A DNA stretch of 64,000 nt from Nocardioides sp. NBC_00368 (GTDB lineage Bacteria > Actinomycetota > Actinomycetes > Propionibacteriales > Nocardioidaceae), in NCBI RefSeq assembly GCF_036090055.1, contig NZ_CP107970.1, positions 5,663,001 through 5,727,000 of the forward strand, given 5' to 3'. This document shows, piece by piece, positions 1 to 7,390 of this stretch. The notes beneath the pieces are model-generated. The model was not told the origin of the DNA and did no database searches. It saw only the letters and a list, made by a program, of their open reading frames with translations. The stretch's first letter is position 1. Every line of letters starts with the position of its first letter. The translations under genes and the position numbers were made by a program.

Positions 1-766
1 GCTTGAGACAGGGGTCGGTCGCGCAGAGGACGATCGGGGTCATGTCGCTGTGCTCGAGGATGTCGAGGGCGGTCTGCTCGAGTGCGCCGGCGCCCAGCGA
101 GCCACCGGTGACCAGCGCCCGCGGGCCCGTCAGGTGGAGGTCGGCCAGCGGGTCGGGGAAGACCTGCCCCGGGACGTACGCCGCCCCCGGTGGGACGAGC
201 GGCTGGACCACCGCCGCGTTGCCGCCGAGCATGCGCGCCTCGCGGGCGGCGACCTCGTGGATGGCGAGGTTGAGGTCGATGCCGGGGTTGATCCACAGCG
301 CGGGGACCGCGGCGTCGGTGAGGTAGGTGACGGCGGGAACGGTGAGCTGCCCGATGGTGCGCAGGTGGCCGATGACCTGGGAGCAGAACGGGTGGGTGGA
401 GATGACCAGGTCCGCGCCATGCATGGCCTCGGTGATCTTGCGCGTGGAGAGCCGGAGGAAGCGGTTGAAAGGCTTGTGGAGCGGACGTCCCGGCATGACC
501 AGGCTCATCGTGGTGCCCCAGGAGTCGGGGCTGACCTGGAGCTGCATCTTGTAGCCGACCTTCAGACTGTGCCCGAGCCGCCAGGGCATCAGGTCGACGA
601 AGTCGAAGATCTCGACGTCGCATCCGGCCTCTCCGAGCGTTCGGGAGATCTCCCGGGAGGCCGAGTTGTGGCCGGCGCCGTAGCTCGCCGAGATGATCGC
701 CACGCGAGGTGTCGCGCCTGGCCCGAGGTGGAGGAGGGGCCTGAGCCGCTCCGAGTCGATGGACAT
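1..766 (-). CDS. MGDG-synthase-like glycosyltransferase, C-terminus beyond window
   Basis: The gene reads leftward and runs off the window edge, so only the N-terminal 255 residues are visible. The start begins MSIDSERLRPLLHLGPG, followed by RVAIISASYGAGHNSAS near residue 19. The GAGH signature after a hydrophobic beta strand is typical of the MGDG-synthase/MurG-like GT28 fold, where this loop lies near the acceptor. A later stretch (DLVISTHPF, then a GGSLGAGALE-type loop) fits a GT-B nucleotide-sugar enzyme. The likely role is glycosylation of a lipid or cell-envelope acceptor at the membrane. The substrate cannot be deduced. The ATG at 766 is supported by a -10-like CAGAAT 7 bases upstream. 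It is divergent from the methyltransferase gene. Confidence 0.7.
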   Translation of the reverse strand, partial: MSIDSERLRPLLHLGPGATPRVAIISASYGAGHNSASREISRTLGEAGCDVEIFDFVDLMPWRLGHSLKVGYKMQLQVSPDSWGTTMSLVMPGRPLHKPFNRFLRLSTRKITEAMHGADLVISTHPFCSQVIGHLRTIGQLTVPAVTYLTDAAVPALWINPGIDLNLAIHEVAAREARMLGGNAAVVQPLVPPGAAYVPGQVFPDPLADLHLTGPRALVTGGSLGAGALEQTALDILEHSDMTPIVLCATDPCLK

Positions 767-773
767 GCGCCGG

Positions 774-779
774 ATTCTG
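774..779 (-). promoter_or_regulatory. -10 hexamer CAGAAT, leaderless glycosyltransferase
   Basis: On the minus strand CAGAAT ends 7 bases before the ATG at 766, and no Shine-Dalgarno sequence is present. This matches the leaderless arrangement seen at many genes of the window. Confidence 0.4.
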
Positions 780-867
780 TACGCACGGTGTGACGTTGTG
801 GTGAACGGGGGCACCCTGGCGCGTCACTCTTCACCATCGGTTCGCCTCCCCGAACCTGCGGGCGTTC

Positions 868-873
868 TAAGGT
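868..873 (+). promoter_or_regulatory. -10 hexamer TAAGGT, leaderless methyltransferase
   Basis: TAAGGT lies 7 bases before the GTG start at 881, with no Shine-Dalgarno sequence between. Transcription would start at or next to the start codon. Confidence 0.5.
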
Positions 874-880
874 TCATCCT

Positions 881-3061
881 GTGATCACGGCCCGAGCACT
901 GCGCACCCGTGCGCGGTCGGCGGTGGCCGAGCTGGGCGGCGGCCCCTCGGCGGTGGCCGCCGTGATGCGCCGGGTCGTGGCGGCGTTCGCGGAGGCGCGG
1001 GGCGTGGTGCTCACCGACGCGGCTCTGGACGAGGCAGGGATGCTGTCTGTCACAGATGGTTCGCCACCGGATCATCTGCTGTCGGACCATCTTTTCCCGG
1101 ACGGGACGGGAGCGGACGATCTGGTCCTGGAGGAGATCGGCTACGTCTACGAGGCGCTGCTCGAGGACTCCTCCCGGCGCGACAACGGCGCCCACTACAC
1201 CCCGCCCGAGCTCGCCGACGAGGTCGTCGCGCACACCCTGGCGCCGATCGCCGCCCCCGATGCGACCGTCGTCGACATCGCCGCCGGGACCGGCGTCTTC
1301 CTCCTCGCCTCCGCCCGCTACCTGGCGGCGTCGTGCCAGGTGCCGATGGCCGAGGTCGTCGGCCGATGTCTCTACGGTGCCGACATCGACCCGGTCGCGG
1401 TCGACATCGCGAAGCTGTCGCTCTGGCTGCTCTGCGAGGACCCCTCGCTGCCGTTGACCTTCCTCGACGACCGGATCCTGTGCGGCAACTCGCTGGTCGG
1501 GCTCGTCGACGCCGAGGGGCTGCCGGCCGGCCTCGCCGACCCGACGGCCTACGCCGACGCGATGGTCGCGGTCGCGCTGCCGCTGGGCGGCCGACCGGGG
1601 AAACGGCTGGAGGAGGCGTACGCCACGCTGGGCCGCGCCCGGCGCCTGCCCGTTCCCGCGGTCCGGCCGATCCACTGGGCGCTGGTCGCGCCCGAGGTGA
1701 TGGCGCGCGGCGGCTTCGACGCGGTGGTCGGCAACCCGCCCTACCTCGGGGTGAAGCGGGTCCGCGACGCGATCGGCCAGCAGCTGCGTGACTATCTCGC
1801 GCACACGCTCGCCGCCGGCACGACGCGGCGGGCCGACTACGTCATCTACTTCCTGCTCCGCGCCGCTGCGCTCAGCCGAGGTGAGATCGGCCTGATCACG
1901 ACCGACTCGATCAGCGAGGGTGACACCGCGCGGTTCGGGCTCGGCGCGCTGCTCGACCGCGGCTGGCAGGTCGCTCGGGCGGAGCGGTCGGCCCCGTGGC
2001 CGACGGCAGGCGTGCGGTTCGCGAAGATCTGGCTCACCACCCGGCCGCTCGACAGCGCGTGGCTCGACGGCCGCTCGGTCCCCGCGATCACCGGGACGCT
2101 CGAGGACGGCTTCTCGCTCCCGGAGCCGGCGCGGCTGGACCTCGACGTCCCGCTGCCGCACGGCTACCAGGGCACCATCGTGCTCGGGCGCTCGCTGGTG
2201 CTGACCCCGTCCGACGCGCAGAAGCTCGGCGGCGGCCCCCTCGGCCACACCGTGCGGCCGTATCTGAGCGGCGAGGACCTGGTCACTCCGTGCGGCTCAA
2301 CGGCCTCCCGCTTCGTGCTCGACCTCGGCAAGCTCGGCCTCGAGGAGCTCGCCGAGGACCGCGCGCTCGCGCGCCTGGTGCGGTCCAAGGTGCGGGCCGA
2401 GCGCCGCCGCCACTTCGTGAAGTACCCCCAGCTGAAGGAGCGCTGGTGGGGCTTCCTCAGCCCGGTCGACGAGCTCTACCGCGACGCCGCCGGGCTGTCG
2501 CACGTCATCGCGTTCAGCAAGCACAGCAAGCACCTGTGGCCGGTGCTGGTCGGTGCCGACCACGTGTTCTCCAACGGACTGGTCGTCTACCCGACGCAGG
2601 ACGCGGCTGCGTACGCCTTCCTGGCCTCCGACCTCCACCGCGTCTGGGCGATGCGCGCCGGCGGCACCATGCTCAACACCGCCTACCGCTACAACCCCTC
2701 GCGCCTGCGTGCCACCTACCCGTTCCCGGTCGATCTCGCGCCGCTCCGCCCGGCCGGCGAGGCGCTCCTGGCGGCTCTGGACCGGGTCGGCATCGAGCGC
2801 CGGCTCGGCATCACCGGCGTACTCAACCTCGTCGGCGACCCCGGCGCCCATGACCCCGCCACCATCGACCTCCGGCAGGCCATCACCGACGTCAACCACG
2901 CCACCGCCCGCCTGCACGGCATCGACGAGTCCCTGGCCACCCCCGACCTGACCCCGTCCGGCTTCGGCCTCACTCCGATCCGCCAGCGAGCCCTCATGGC
3001 CGAGCTCGTCGCCCAGAACCTAGCCCTCGCCGAATCTGCAGAATTGGCGGCCGAGAAGTGA
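881..3061 (+). CDS. N-6 adenine DNA methyltransferase, Eco57I/TaqI-like, solitary
   Basis: A 726-residue protein predicted to methylate adenine N6 in a specific DNA site. GAHYTPPE at 103-110 is the entry motif of N6 methylases. VVDIAAGTG at 130-138 binds AdoMet, and NPPY at 285-288 is the catalytic motif. Residues from about 430 on look like the TaqI-type C-terminal target-recognition domain (YLSGEDL, KYPQLKERWWGF, NTAYRYNPSRL). The N-terminal 100 residues show no PD-(D/E)xK nuclease signature, and no nuclease gene adjoins. It may therefore be an orphan or regulatory methylase, or the modification half of a system whose other part is elsewhere. The GTG start is leaderless. The stop codon lies inside a palindromic repeat array. 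Confidence 0.85.
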   Translation: MITARALRTRARSAVAELGGGPSAVAAVMRRVVAAFAEARGVVLTDAALDEAGMLSVTDGSPPDHLLSDHLFPDGTGADDLVLEEIGYVYEALLEDSSRRDNGAHYTPPELADEVVAHTLAPIAAPDATVVDIAAGTGVFLLASARYLAASCQVPMAEVVGRCLYGADIDPVAVDIAKLSLWLLCEDPSLPLTFLDDRILCGNSLVGLVDAEGLPAGLADPTAYADAMVAVALPLGGRPGKRLEEAYATLGRARRLPVPAVRPIHWALVAPEVMARGGFDAVVGNPPYLGVKRVRDAIGQQLRDYLAHTLAAGTTRRADYVIYFLLRAAALSRGEIGLITTDSISEGDTARFGLGALLDRGWQVARAERSAPWPTAGVRFAKIWLTTRPLDSAWLDGRSVPAITGTLEDGFSLPEPARLDLDVPLPHGYQGTIVLGRSLVLTPSDAQKLGGGPLGHTVRPYLSGEDLVTPCGSTASRFVLDLGKLGLEELAEDRALARLVRSKVRAERRRHFVKYPQLKERWWGFLSPVDELYRDAAGLSHVIAFSKHSKHLWPVLVGADHVFSNGLVVYPTQDAAAYAFLASDLHRVWAMRAGGTMLNTAYRYNPSRLRATYPFPVDLAPLRPAGEALLAALDRVGIERRLGITGVLNLVGDPGAHDPATIDLRQAITDVNHATARLHGIDESLATPDLTPSGFGLTPIRQRALMAELVAQNLALAESAELAAEK

Positions 3062-3156
3062 GTCCTGGTGGCCGAGAACGTAGAAGTGGGCGACGAAACT
3101 ACAGTTTCGTCGCCCACAAGTGCGGACTCGGCCACCAGAACTGCAGTTTCGGCGGA
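3047..3156. repeat. 21-bp-phased palindromic array, family A copy 1
   Basis: Three left units (core GGCCGA-like) begin at 3047, 3068 and 3089. Three inverted units begin at 3107, 3128 and 3149. Spacing is exactly 21 bp on each side and 18 bp across the centre. The central arms 3086-3100 and 3103-3117 (GTGGGCGACGAAACT and its complement) are perfect with a 2-base loop AC. Outer arms 3065-3076 and 3127-3138 are also perfect. The element covers the methyltransferase stop and reaches within 2 bases of the end of the convergent thioesterase-like gene. Confidence 0.85.
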
Positions 3157-3157
3157 G

Positions 3158-4006
3158 CTAGACCGGGGTCGCGGGCCCACCCTCGACAGGAGCGGTGAAG
3201 TCGACGGTGCGCTTGGCGTTGGCGAGGGCGGTGACGGTGGCGGTGCCGATGGTGCCCTCGCGGTCGAAGACCTCGGCGGTGCCGACGGAGATGCCCTCGT
3301 GGGCGACGTGGTCGATGGTGGCGAGGCCGACCTCCATGCCGGCGGGGCGGCGGGCGAGGGCGAGGGAGATGTCGGTGTTGATCCACTCGACGCCGTTGCT
3401 GCCCCAGTTGGTGACCATCGAGGTGGCGTCGGCGATGGAGGCCACGGTCTGGAACGGGGTCATCGGCTCGCCGGCGACGGTCGGGACCGCGACCTGCCAG
3501 GTGACGTGGCGCCCGGAGTTCTGGTGCTTGCCGAAGTCGTCGGACCAGGGGTTGTCGGAGACGAAGAAGGGTACGTGGGGTTCCGAGGTCGGCGGTGCCA
3601 CCGAGAGCGGCGGGGGAGTGGCGCGCTCGGTCGCCGACCAGACCTCCCCGGCCGGGTTCTCCCCGGCGAGCAGGTAGGTGCAGGTCGCCCGCGCGACGAC
3701 CTGTTCCGAGCCGTCCCCGGACGACTGGACCATCTCGGCGTCGAGCAGCGCGATGCGGGGGCCGTTGCGTACGACGCTCGTCCGGATCCTCGTCGAGACC
3801 ATCCGCGGCGGCCGGAACAGGTCGACGTGATAGCGCGCCGGCACCAGTTCGGAGGCGCGGCCGAGGTCCTCGATCTGGTCCTCGAGGCCGCGGGCGATCA
3901 GGCCGCTGGCGGCCACTCCGTGCATGTGGTCGTCGGCCCACATGCTGCGAGCCATCAGCGTAGGCTCGAAGCCGTCATCGGTGCGCCGGAAGAATGCGAG
4001 ATCCAT
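3158..4006 (-). CDS. Thioesterase-like (4HBT_3/TesB-type) family protein
   Basis: A 282-residue protein resembling the actinobacterial thioesterase-like superfamily with a double hotdog fold. Supporting features are the opening strand MDLAFFRRTDDGFEPT, the central ARYHVDLFRPP/TRIRTSVVRNGPRIALL (hotdog core) and a second repeat ending in EVFDREGTIGTATVTALA. Such proteins act on, or bind, acyl-CoA thioesters in the cytoplasm; the exact substrate is unknown. The ATG at 4006 has a -10 hexamer 6 bases upstream and no Shine-Dalgarno. The gene is convergent with the methyltransferase, and a palindromic array fills the space between the two stops. Confidence 0.7.
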   Translation of the reverse strand: MDLAFFRRTDDGFEPTLMARSMWADDHMHGVAASGLIARGLEDQIEDLGRASELVPARYHVDLFRPPRMVSTRIRTSVVRNGPRIALLDAEMVQSSGDGSEQVVARATCTYLLAGENPAGEVWSATERATPPPLSVAPPTSEPHVPFFVSDNPWSDDFGKHQNSGRHVTWQVAVPTVAGEPMTPFQTVASIADATSMVTNWGSNGVEWINTDISLALARRPAGMEVGLATIDHVAHEGISVGTAEVFDREGTIGTATVTALANAKRTVDFTAPVEGGPATPV

Positions 4007-4012
4007 GCGGAC

Positions 4013-4018
4013 ATTCTA
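4013..4018 (-). promoter_or_regulatory. -10 hexamer TAGAAT, leaderless thioesterase-like gene
   Basis: On the minus strand TAGAAT ends 6 bases before the ATG at 4006. No ribosome-binding site is present. Confidence 0.5.
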
Positions 4019-4140
4019 GAACGTGTCCTAACTTCGGATTCAGTTGTGAAAACCGGCAAATAGTAACGGTTCCGTCATTACAAGTGGCCTAAAACCACGT
4101 ACCATCGCACCCAAAGCAGCCCCGATCGAAGAGGACGACG

Positions 4141-5523
4141 ATGAGCACCACGCCTCCGTACCAGGTGACCGACCCCGCCACGGGTGAAGTGATCGAGACC
4201 TTCCCGTTCGCCACCGACGCCGAGGTGGAGGAGGCGCTGGAGCGGTCCATGAAGGCGTACGCAGCCTGGCGCTCGACCCCGATCGAGGAGCGCTCCGCGA
4301 TCGTGAAGCGCGCGGCGGACCTCTTCACCGAGCGCGCCGCGGAGCTCGGCGCGATCATCCGCACCGAGATGGGCAAGAAGACCTCCTCGGGCGCGGGCGA
4401 GGCCGAGTTCTCGGGCGAGATCACCGCCTACTACGCCGACCACGGCCCCGAGCTGCTCGCCGAGACCGACCTGCCCGGCCACGAGGGCAAGGCGGTCATC
4501 CAGCGCCTCCCGCTCGGCCCGGTCCTCGGCGTGATGCCCTGGAACTACCCCTACTACCAGGTCGCCCGCTTCGCCGCTCCCAACCTGGTCGCCGGCAACA
4601 CCGTCATCCTCAAGCACGCCGAGAACTGCCCGCGCTCCTCGGCCGCGATCGCGAAGATCTTCGAGGACGCCGGTCTTCCCGCGGGCGTCTACCAGAACCT
4701 CTACGCCACCCACGAGCAGATCGCCACGATGATCGCCGACCCGCGGGTGCGCGCCGTGTCCCTGACCGGCTCCGAGCGCGCCGGCACCGCGGTCGCGGAG
4801 GCCGCCGGCCGCAACCTGAAGAAGGTCGTCCTGGAGCTGGGCGGGTCTGACCCATACATCATCCTCGACTCCGACGACATCGACGAGGCCGCCGAGACCG
4901 CCTGGGCGACCCGGATGGAGAACGTCGGCCAGGTCTGCAACGGCAACAAGCGGATGATCGTCAACGAGGGCGTCTACGACGACTTCGTCGCGGCCCTCAC
5001 CAAGCGCGCCGCCGCGATGAAGCCGCTCGAGGGCGAGGACGGCGACGACACCGTCTACTCCCCGCTGGTGGCCCGCAAGGCCGCAGAGGCGCTGCGCGCG
5101 CAGATCCAGGATGCGGTCGACAAGGGCGCCACGCTGCACGCCGGCGGCGAGATCTCCGACGGGCCCGACGCGTTCTTCGCTCCTGCCGTCCTCACCGACG
5201 TCACGCCGGAGATGCGCGCCTACACCGAGGAGCTCTTCGGCCCGGTCGCCGTGGTCTACAAGGTGAGCACGGACGAGGAGGCCGTCGAGCTGGCCAACGC
5301 GGTCGAGTACGGCCTCGGCGGTGCCGTCTTCTCCACCGACGAGGCCCGCGCGATCGCCGTCGCCCAGCAGCTCGACGTCGGCATGGCCAACGTCAACACC
5401 CCGGCCGGCGAGGGTGCCGACGTCCCCTTCGGCGGCACCAAGCGCTCCGGTTTCGGACGTGAGCTCGGTCCGCTCGGGATCGACGAGTTCCTCAACAAGC
5501 GCCTGTTCTACGTCGAGCGCTGA
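4141..5523 (+). CDS. NAD(P)-dependent aldehyde dehydrogenase, succinate-semialdehyde type
   Basis: A 460-residue aldehyde dehydrogenase oxidising an aldehyde to an acid with NAD(P). PWNYPYYQ and KHAENCP mark the Rossmann cofactor region. The general base is Glu232 in LELGGSDP and the nucleophile is Cys266 in GQVCNGNKR. FGGTKRSGFGREL closes the oligomerisation region. The short length and GNKR context match GabD1-type succinate-semialdehyde dehydrogenases of actinobacteria. A role on 2-oxoglutarate semialdehyde from the arabinose module 32 kb away is possible but not shown. The ATG has a purine-rich AGAGGACGACG upstream. The 134-bp region before it is AT-richer than average and should hold the promoter. 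Confidence 0.85.
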   Translation: MSTTPPYQVTDPATGEVIETFPFATDAEVEEALERSMKAYAAWRSTPIEERSAIVKRAADLFTERAAELGAIIRTEMGKKTSSGAGEAEFSGEITAYYADHGPELLAETDLPGHEGKAVIQRLPLGPVLGVMPWNYPYYQVARFAAPNLVAGNTVILKHAENCPRSSAAIAKIFEDAGLPAGVYQNLYATHEQIATMIADPRVRAVSLTGSERAGTAVAEAAGRNLKKVVLELGGSDPYIILDSDDIDEAAETAWATRMENVGQVCNGNKRMIVNEGVYDDFVAALTKRAAAMKPLEGEDGDDTVYSPLVARKAAEALRAQIQDAVDKGATLHAGGEISDGPDAFFAPAVLTDVTPEMRAYTEELFGPVAVVYKVSTDEEAVELANAVEYGLGGAVFSTDEARAIAVAQQLDVGMANVNTPAGEGADVPFGGTKRSGFGRELGPLGIDEFLNKRLFYVER

Positions 5524-5563
5524 GCTGGGCTGAGCACACCTGAGCGGTCGCGCCGGACTCTGC

Positions 5564-5569
5564 GAGAAT
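5564..5569 (+). promoter_or_regulatory. -10-like GAGAAT before leaderless hydrolase
   Basis: GAGAAT keeps A at position 2 and T at position 6 of the -10 consensus, and lies 7 bases before the GTG at 5577. No Shine-Dalgarno is present. Confidence 0.4.
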
Positions 5570-5576
5570 CCTGTGC

Positions 5577-6335
5577 GTGGCTGAGAAGGTGACCTTCAAG
5601 AGTACGTCCGGACCCATGCTGGCCGGTCTCATCGACCTGCCCGAGGGTGAGGTGCGTGGCTGGGGAGTGTTCAGCCACGGCTTCACCCTCGGGAAGGACT
5701 CTCCGGCCGCCGCGCGGATCTGCAAGCAGCTGGCCGCCGAGGGCATCGGGATGCTGCGCTTCGACAACCTCGGGCTGGGTGACTCCGAGGGCGACTGGGG
5801 CGACGGCTCCTTCACCCACAAGGTCGCCGACACCGTCGAGGCCACCCGCTTCATGGCCGAGCGCGGCACCCGTGCCGAGCTGCTCGTCGGCCACTCCTTC
5901 GGCGGCGCCGCGGTTCTGGCCGCGGCCAACGAGTCGATCGGGGTCGACGCCGTGGCCACCGTCGGTGCCCCGTTCCAGCCGGCCCACGTCGAGCACAACT
6001 ACGACGCCGTGCTCTCCCGGGTCATGGAGGAGGGCGAGTCGCCGTGGATGGCGGGCGGCAAGTCGCTGACCCTGCGCAAGGCCTTCGTCCATGACGTACG
6101 CCGCGCCGACCTGCGCCACAAGATCATGCAGCTCAAGAAGCCGCTCCTGGTCATGCACAGCCCCACCGACACCACGGTCGGCATCGAGAACGCCTCCGAC
6201 ATCTTCAACACCGCCCGCCACCCGCGCTCCTTCGTGGCGCTCGAGGGCTCCGACCACCTCCTCACCAAGCGGGGCCAGGCCCAGCGCGCCGCCCGGATCA
6301 TCTCGGCCTGGGCGGATCAGTACCTGAACGACTGA
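5577..6335 (+). CDS. Alpha/beta hydrolase
   Basis: A 252-residue soluble alpha/beta-fold hydrolase. The oxyanion region is FSHGFTLGKDS. The nucleophile elbow is GHSFGG (Ser near residue 108). The acid is probably Asp in MHSPTDTTVGIENA, and the catalytic His is in EGSDHLL. The fold resembles the N-terminal hydrolase domain found fused to OsmC proteins in other bacteria, but no OsmC domain follows. The ester or peptide substrate is unknown. The GTG start fits the leaderless pattern. Confidence 0.75.
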   Translation: MAEKVTFKSTSGPMLAGLIDLPEGEVRGWGVFSHGFTLGKDSPAAARICKQLAAEGIGMLRFDNLGLGDSEGDWGDGSFTHKVADTVEATRFMAERGTRAELLVGHSFGGAAVLAAANESIGVDAVATVGAPFQPAHVEHNYDAVLSRVMEEGESPWMAGGKSLTLRKAFVHDVRRADLRHKIMQLKKPLLVMHSPTDTTVGIENASDIFNTARHPRSFVALEGSDHLLTKRGQAQRAARIISAWADQYLND

Positions 6336-6418
6336 GTCGTAGCGCCGGACCGGGGCCGGCCTCGGATAGGTTCTGCTCATCAGGAGGCGACACCGTCGCC
6401 GATCGACGCGGAGGGCAG

Positions 6419-7108
6419 ATGAGCAACAAGCCGAAGTTCCCGGTCAAGGAGCTGATCAAGGCAGGTCCGGCGGCACCGCAGGTGCTGGTCGGGCACATGG
6501 TGGCCACCCAGGGTCCGGAGATCGCCAGGAAGGTGGCCGCGGACCGCGAGGAGCCGGGCTTCGACCCCGAGGCGTACGTCGACGAGCTGATCAGGAAGCA
6601 CCGCTGGCTCGCCCGGCTGCAGGGTGCCGGCGGCGGCGCGATGATCGCAGTCGCCGAGGTGCCGGCCCTCATCGGAGGCCCTGCTGCGGTCGTCGCGGCG
6701 GCCGGAACGGCCATCCTCGGAGACCTGGTCGCGCTGGCGTGGATCGAGCAGCGCATGGTGATGCACATCGCCGCCGCGTACGGGCACGATCTGAAGGATC
6801 CCGACCGGATCGACGAGTTCCTCAGGCTGGCCGGGGTGGATCTGCTCTTCGACGGCGGTGGCAGCGCGGCGGGTGCGGCAGGCAGCCGGTTCGGAGTCCG
6901 CGCCGCCTCCCAGTGGGCGGCGAGGAAGACCGTCCAGGCCACCAGGTCGATGGCGCAGCTCGTCGGTGCCCGGGTGGCCCGGCGTGTCGTGCTGCGCGGC
7001 ATCCCGGTGCTCAACATCCCGCTCGGCGTGGTGCTCTCGGACACCGCCACCAAGCGGCTCGGTCGGCGCGCACGCGAGTTCTACCGGGCGCGTCCGCGGT
7101 CTGCCTGA
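6419..7108 (+). CDS. EcsC-like membrane-associated protein
   Basis: A 229-residue protein with hydrophobic alanine/glycine-rich segments at about 77-105 and 190-215. The region LQGAGGGAMIAVAEVPALIGGP followed by LGDLVALAWIEQRMVMHIAAAYG resembles the EcsC family, whose function is poorly known. A Shine-Dalgarno GGAGGG lies just upstream of the ATG. The protein probably associates with the inner membrane. No partner gene is evident. Confidence 0.5.
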   Translation: MSNKPKFPVKELIKAGPAAPQVLVGHMVATQGPEIARKVAADREEPGFDPEAYVDELIRKHRWLARLQGAGGGAMIAVAEVPALIGGPAAVVAAAGTAILGDLVALAWIEQRMVMHIAAAYGHDLKDPDRIDEFLRLAGVDLLFDGGGSAAGAAGSRFGVRAASQWAARKTVQATRSMAQLVGARVARRVVLRGIPVLNIPLGVVLSDTATKRLGRRAREFYRARPRSA

Positions 7109-7174
7109 CACGCATGTTTGATCAATTGACAGAAAACACCGAACGAGACTTCCACTTACCGGTGTGGGTGGGGT

Positions 7175-7180
7175 TACACT
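7175..7180 (+). promoter_or_regulatory. -10 hexamer TACACT, putative helicase promoter
   Basis: TACACT is a good TANNNT hexamer in the space before the helicase gene. No convincing -35 was found, though TTCCAC at 7150 lies 19 bases upstream. Use of this site would leave a leader of about 200 bases. Confidence 0.35.
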
Positions 7181-7390
7181 CGCTGCAAGCGCCCGGCTCG
7201 TGGACGTTCGTCGTGGGGACCGAACGAGTCACTGCCCGGTCGATGAGGCGCCGATCTCGCGTATCCGCTGTTTGTACGCGGTCGTCAGTCGTCAGCCATC
7301 GACCTGCGCGAGCCCTGGGAGGGCGACCGGCCGATGAGGGTCGGCATTTGGACATGCCACTCACCCGTGCGTGGCCCAAGGAGGATTCAG

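Noticed and set aside
4141..5523. Assignment of this aldehyde dehydrogenase to the arabinose pathway
   Set aside because: It lies 32 kb away and has no LacI operator; the reaction would fit, but the sequence gives no link.
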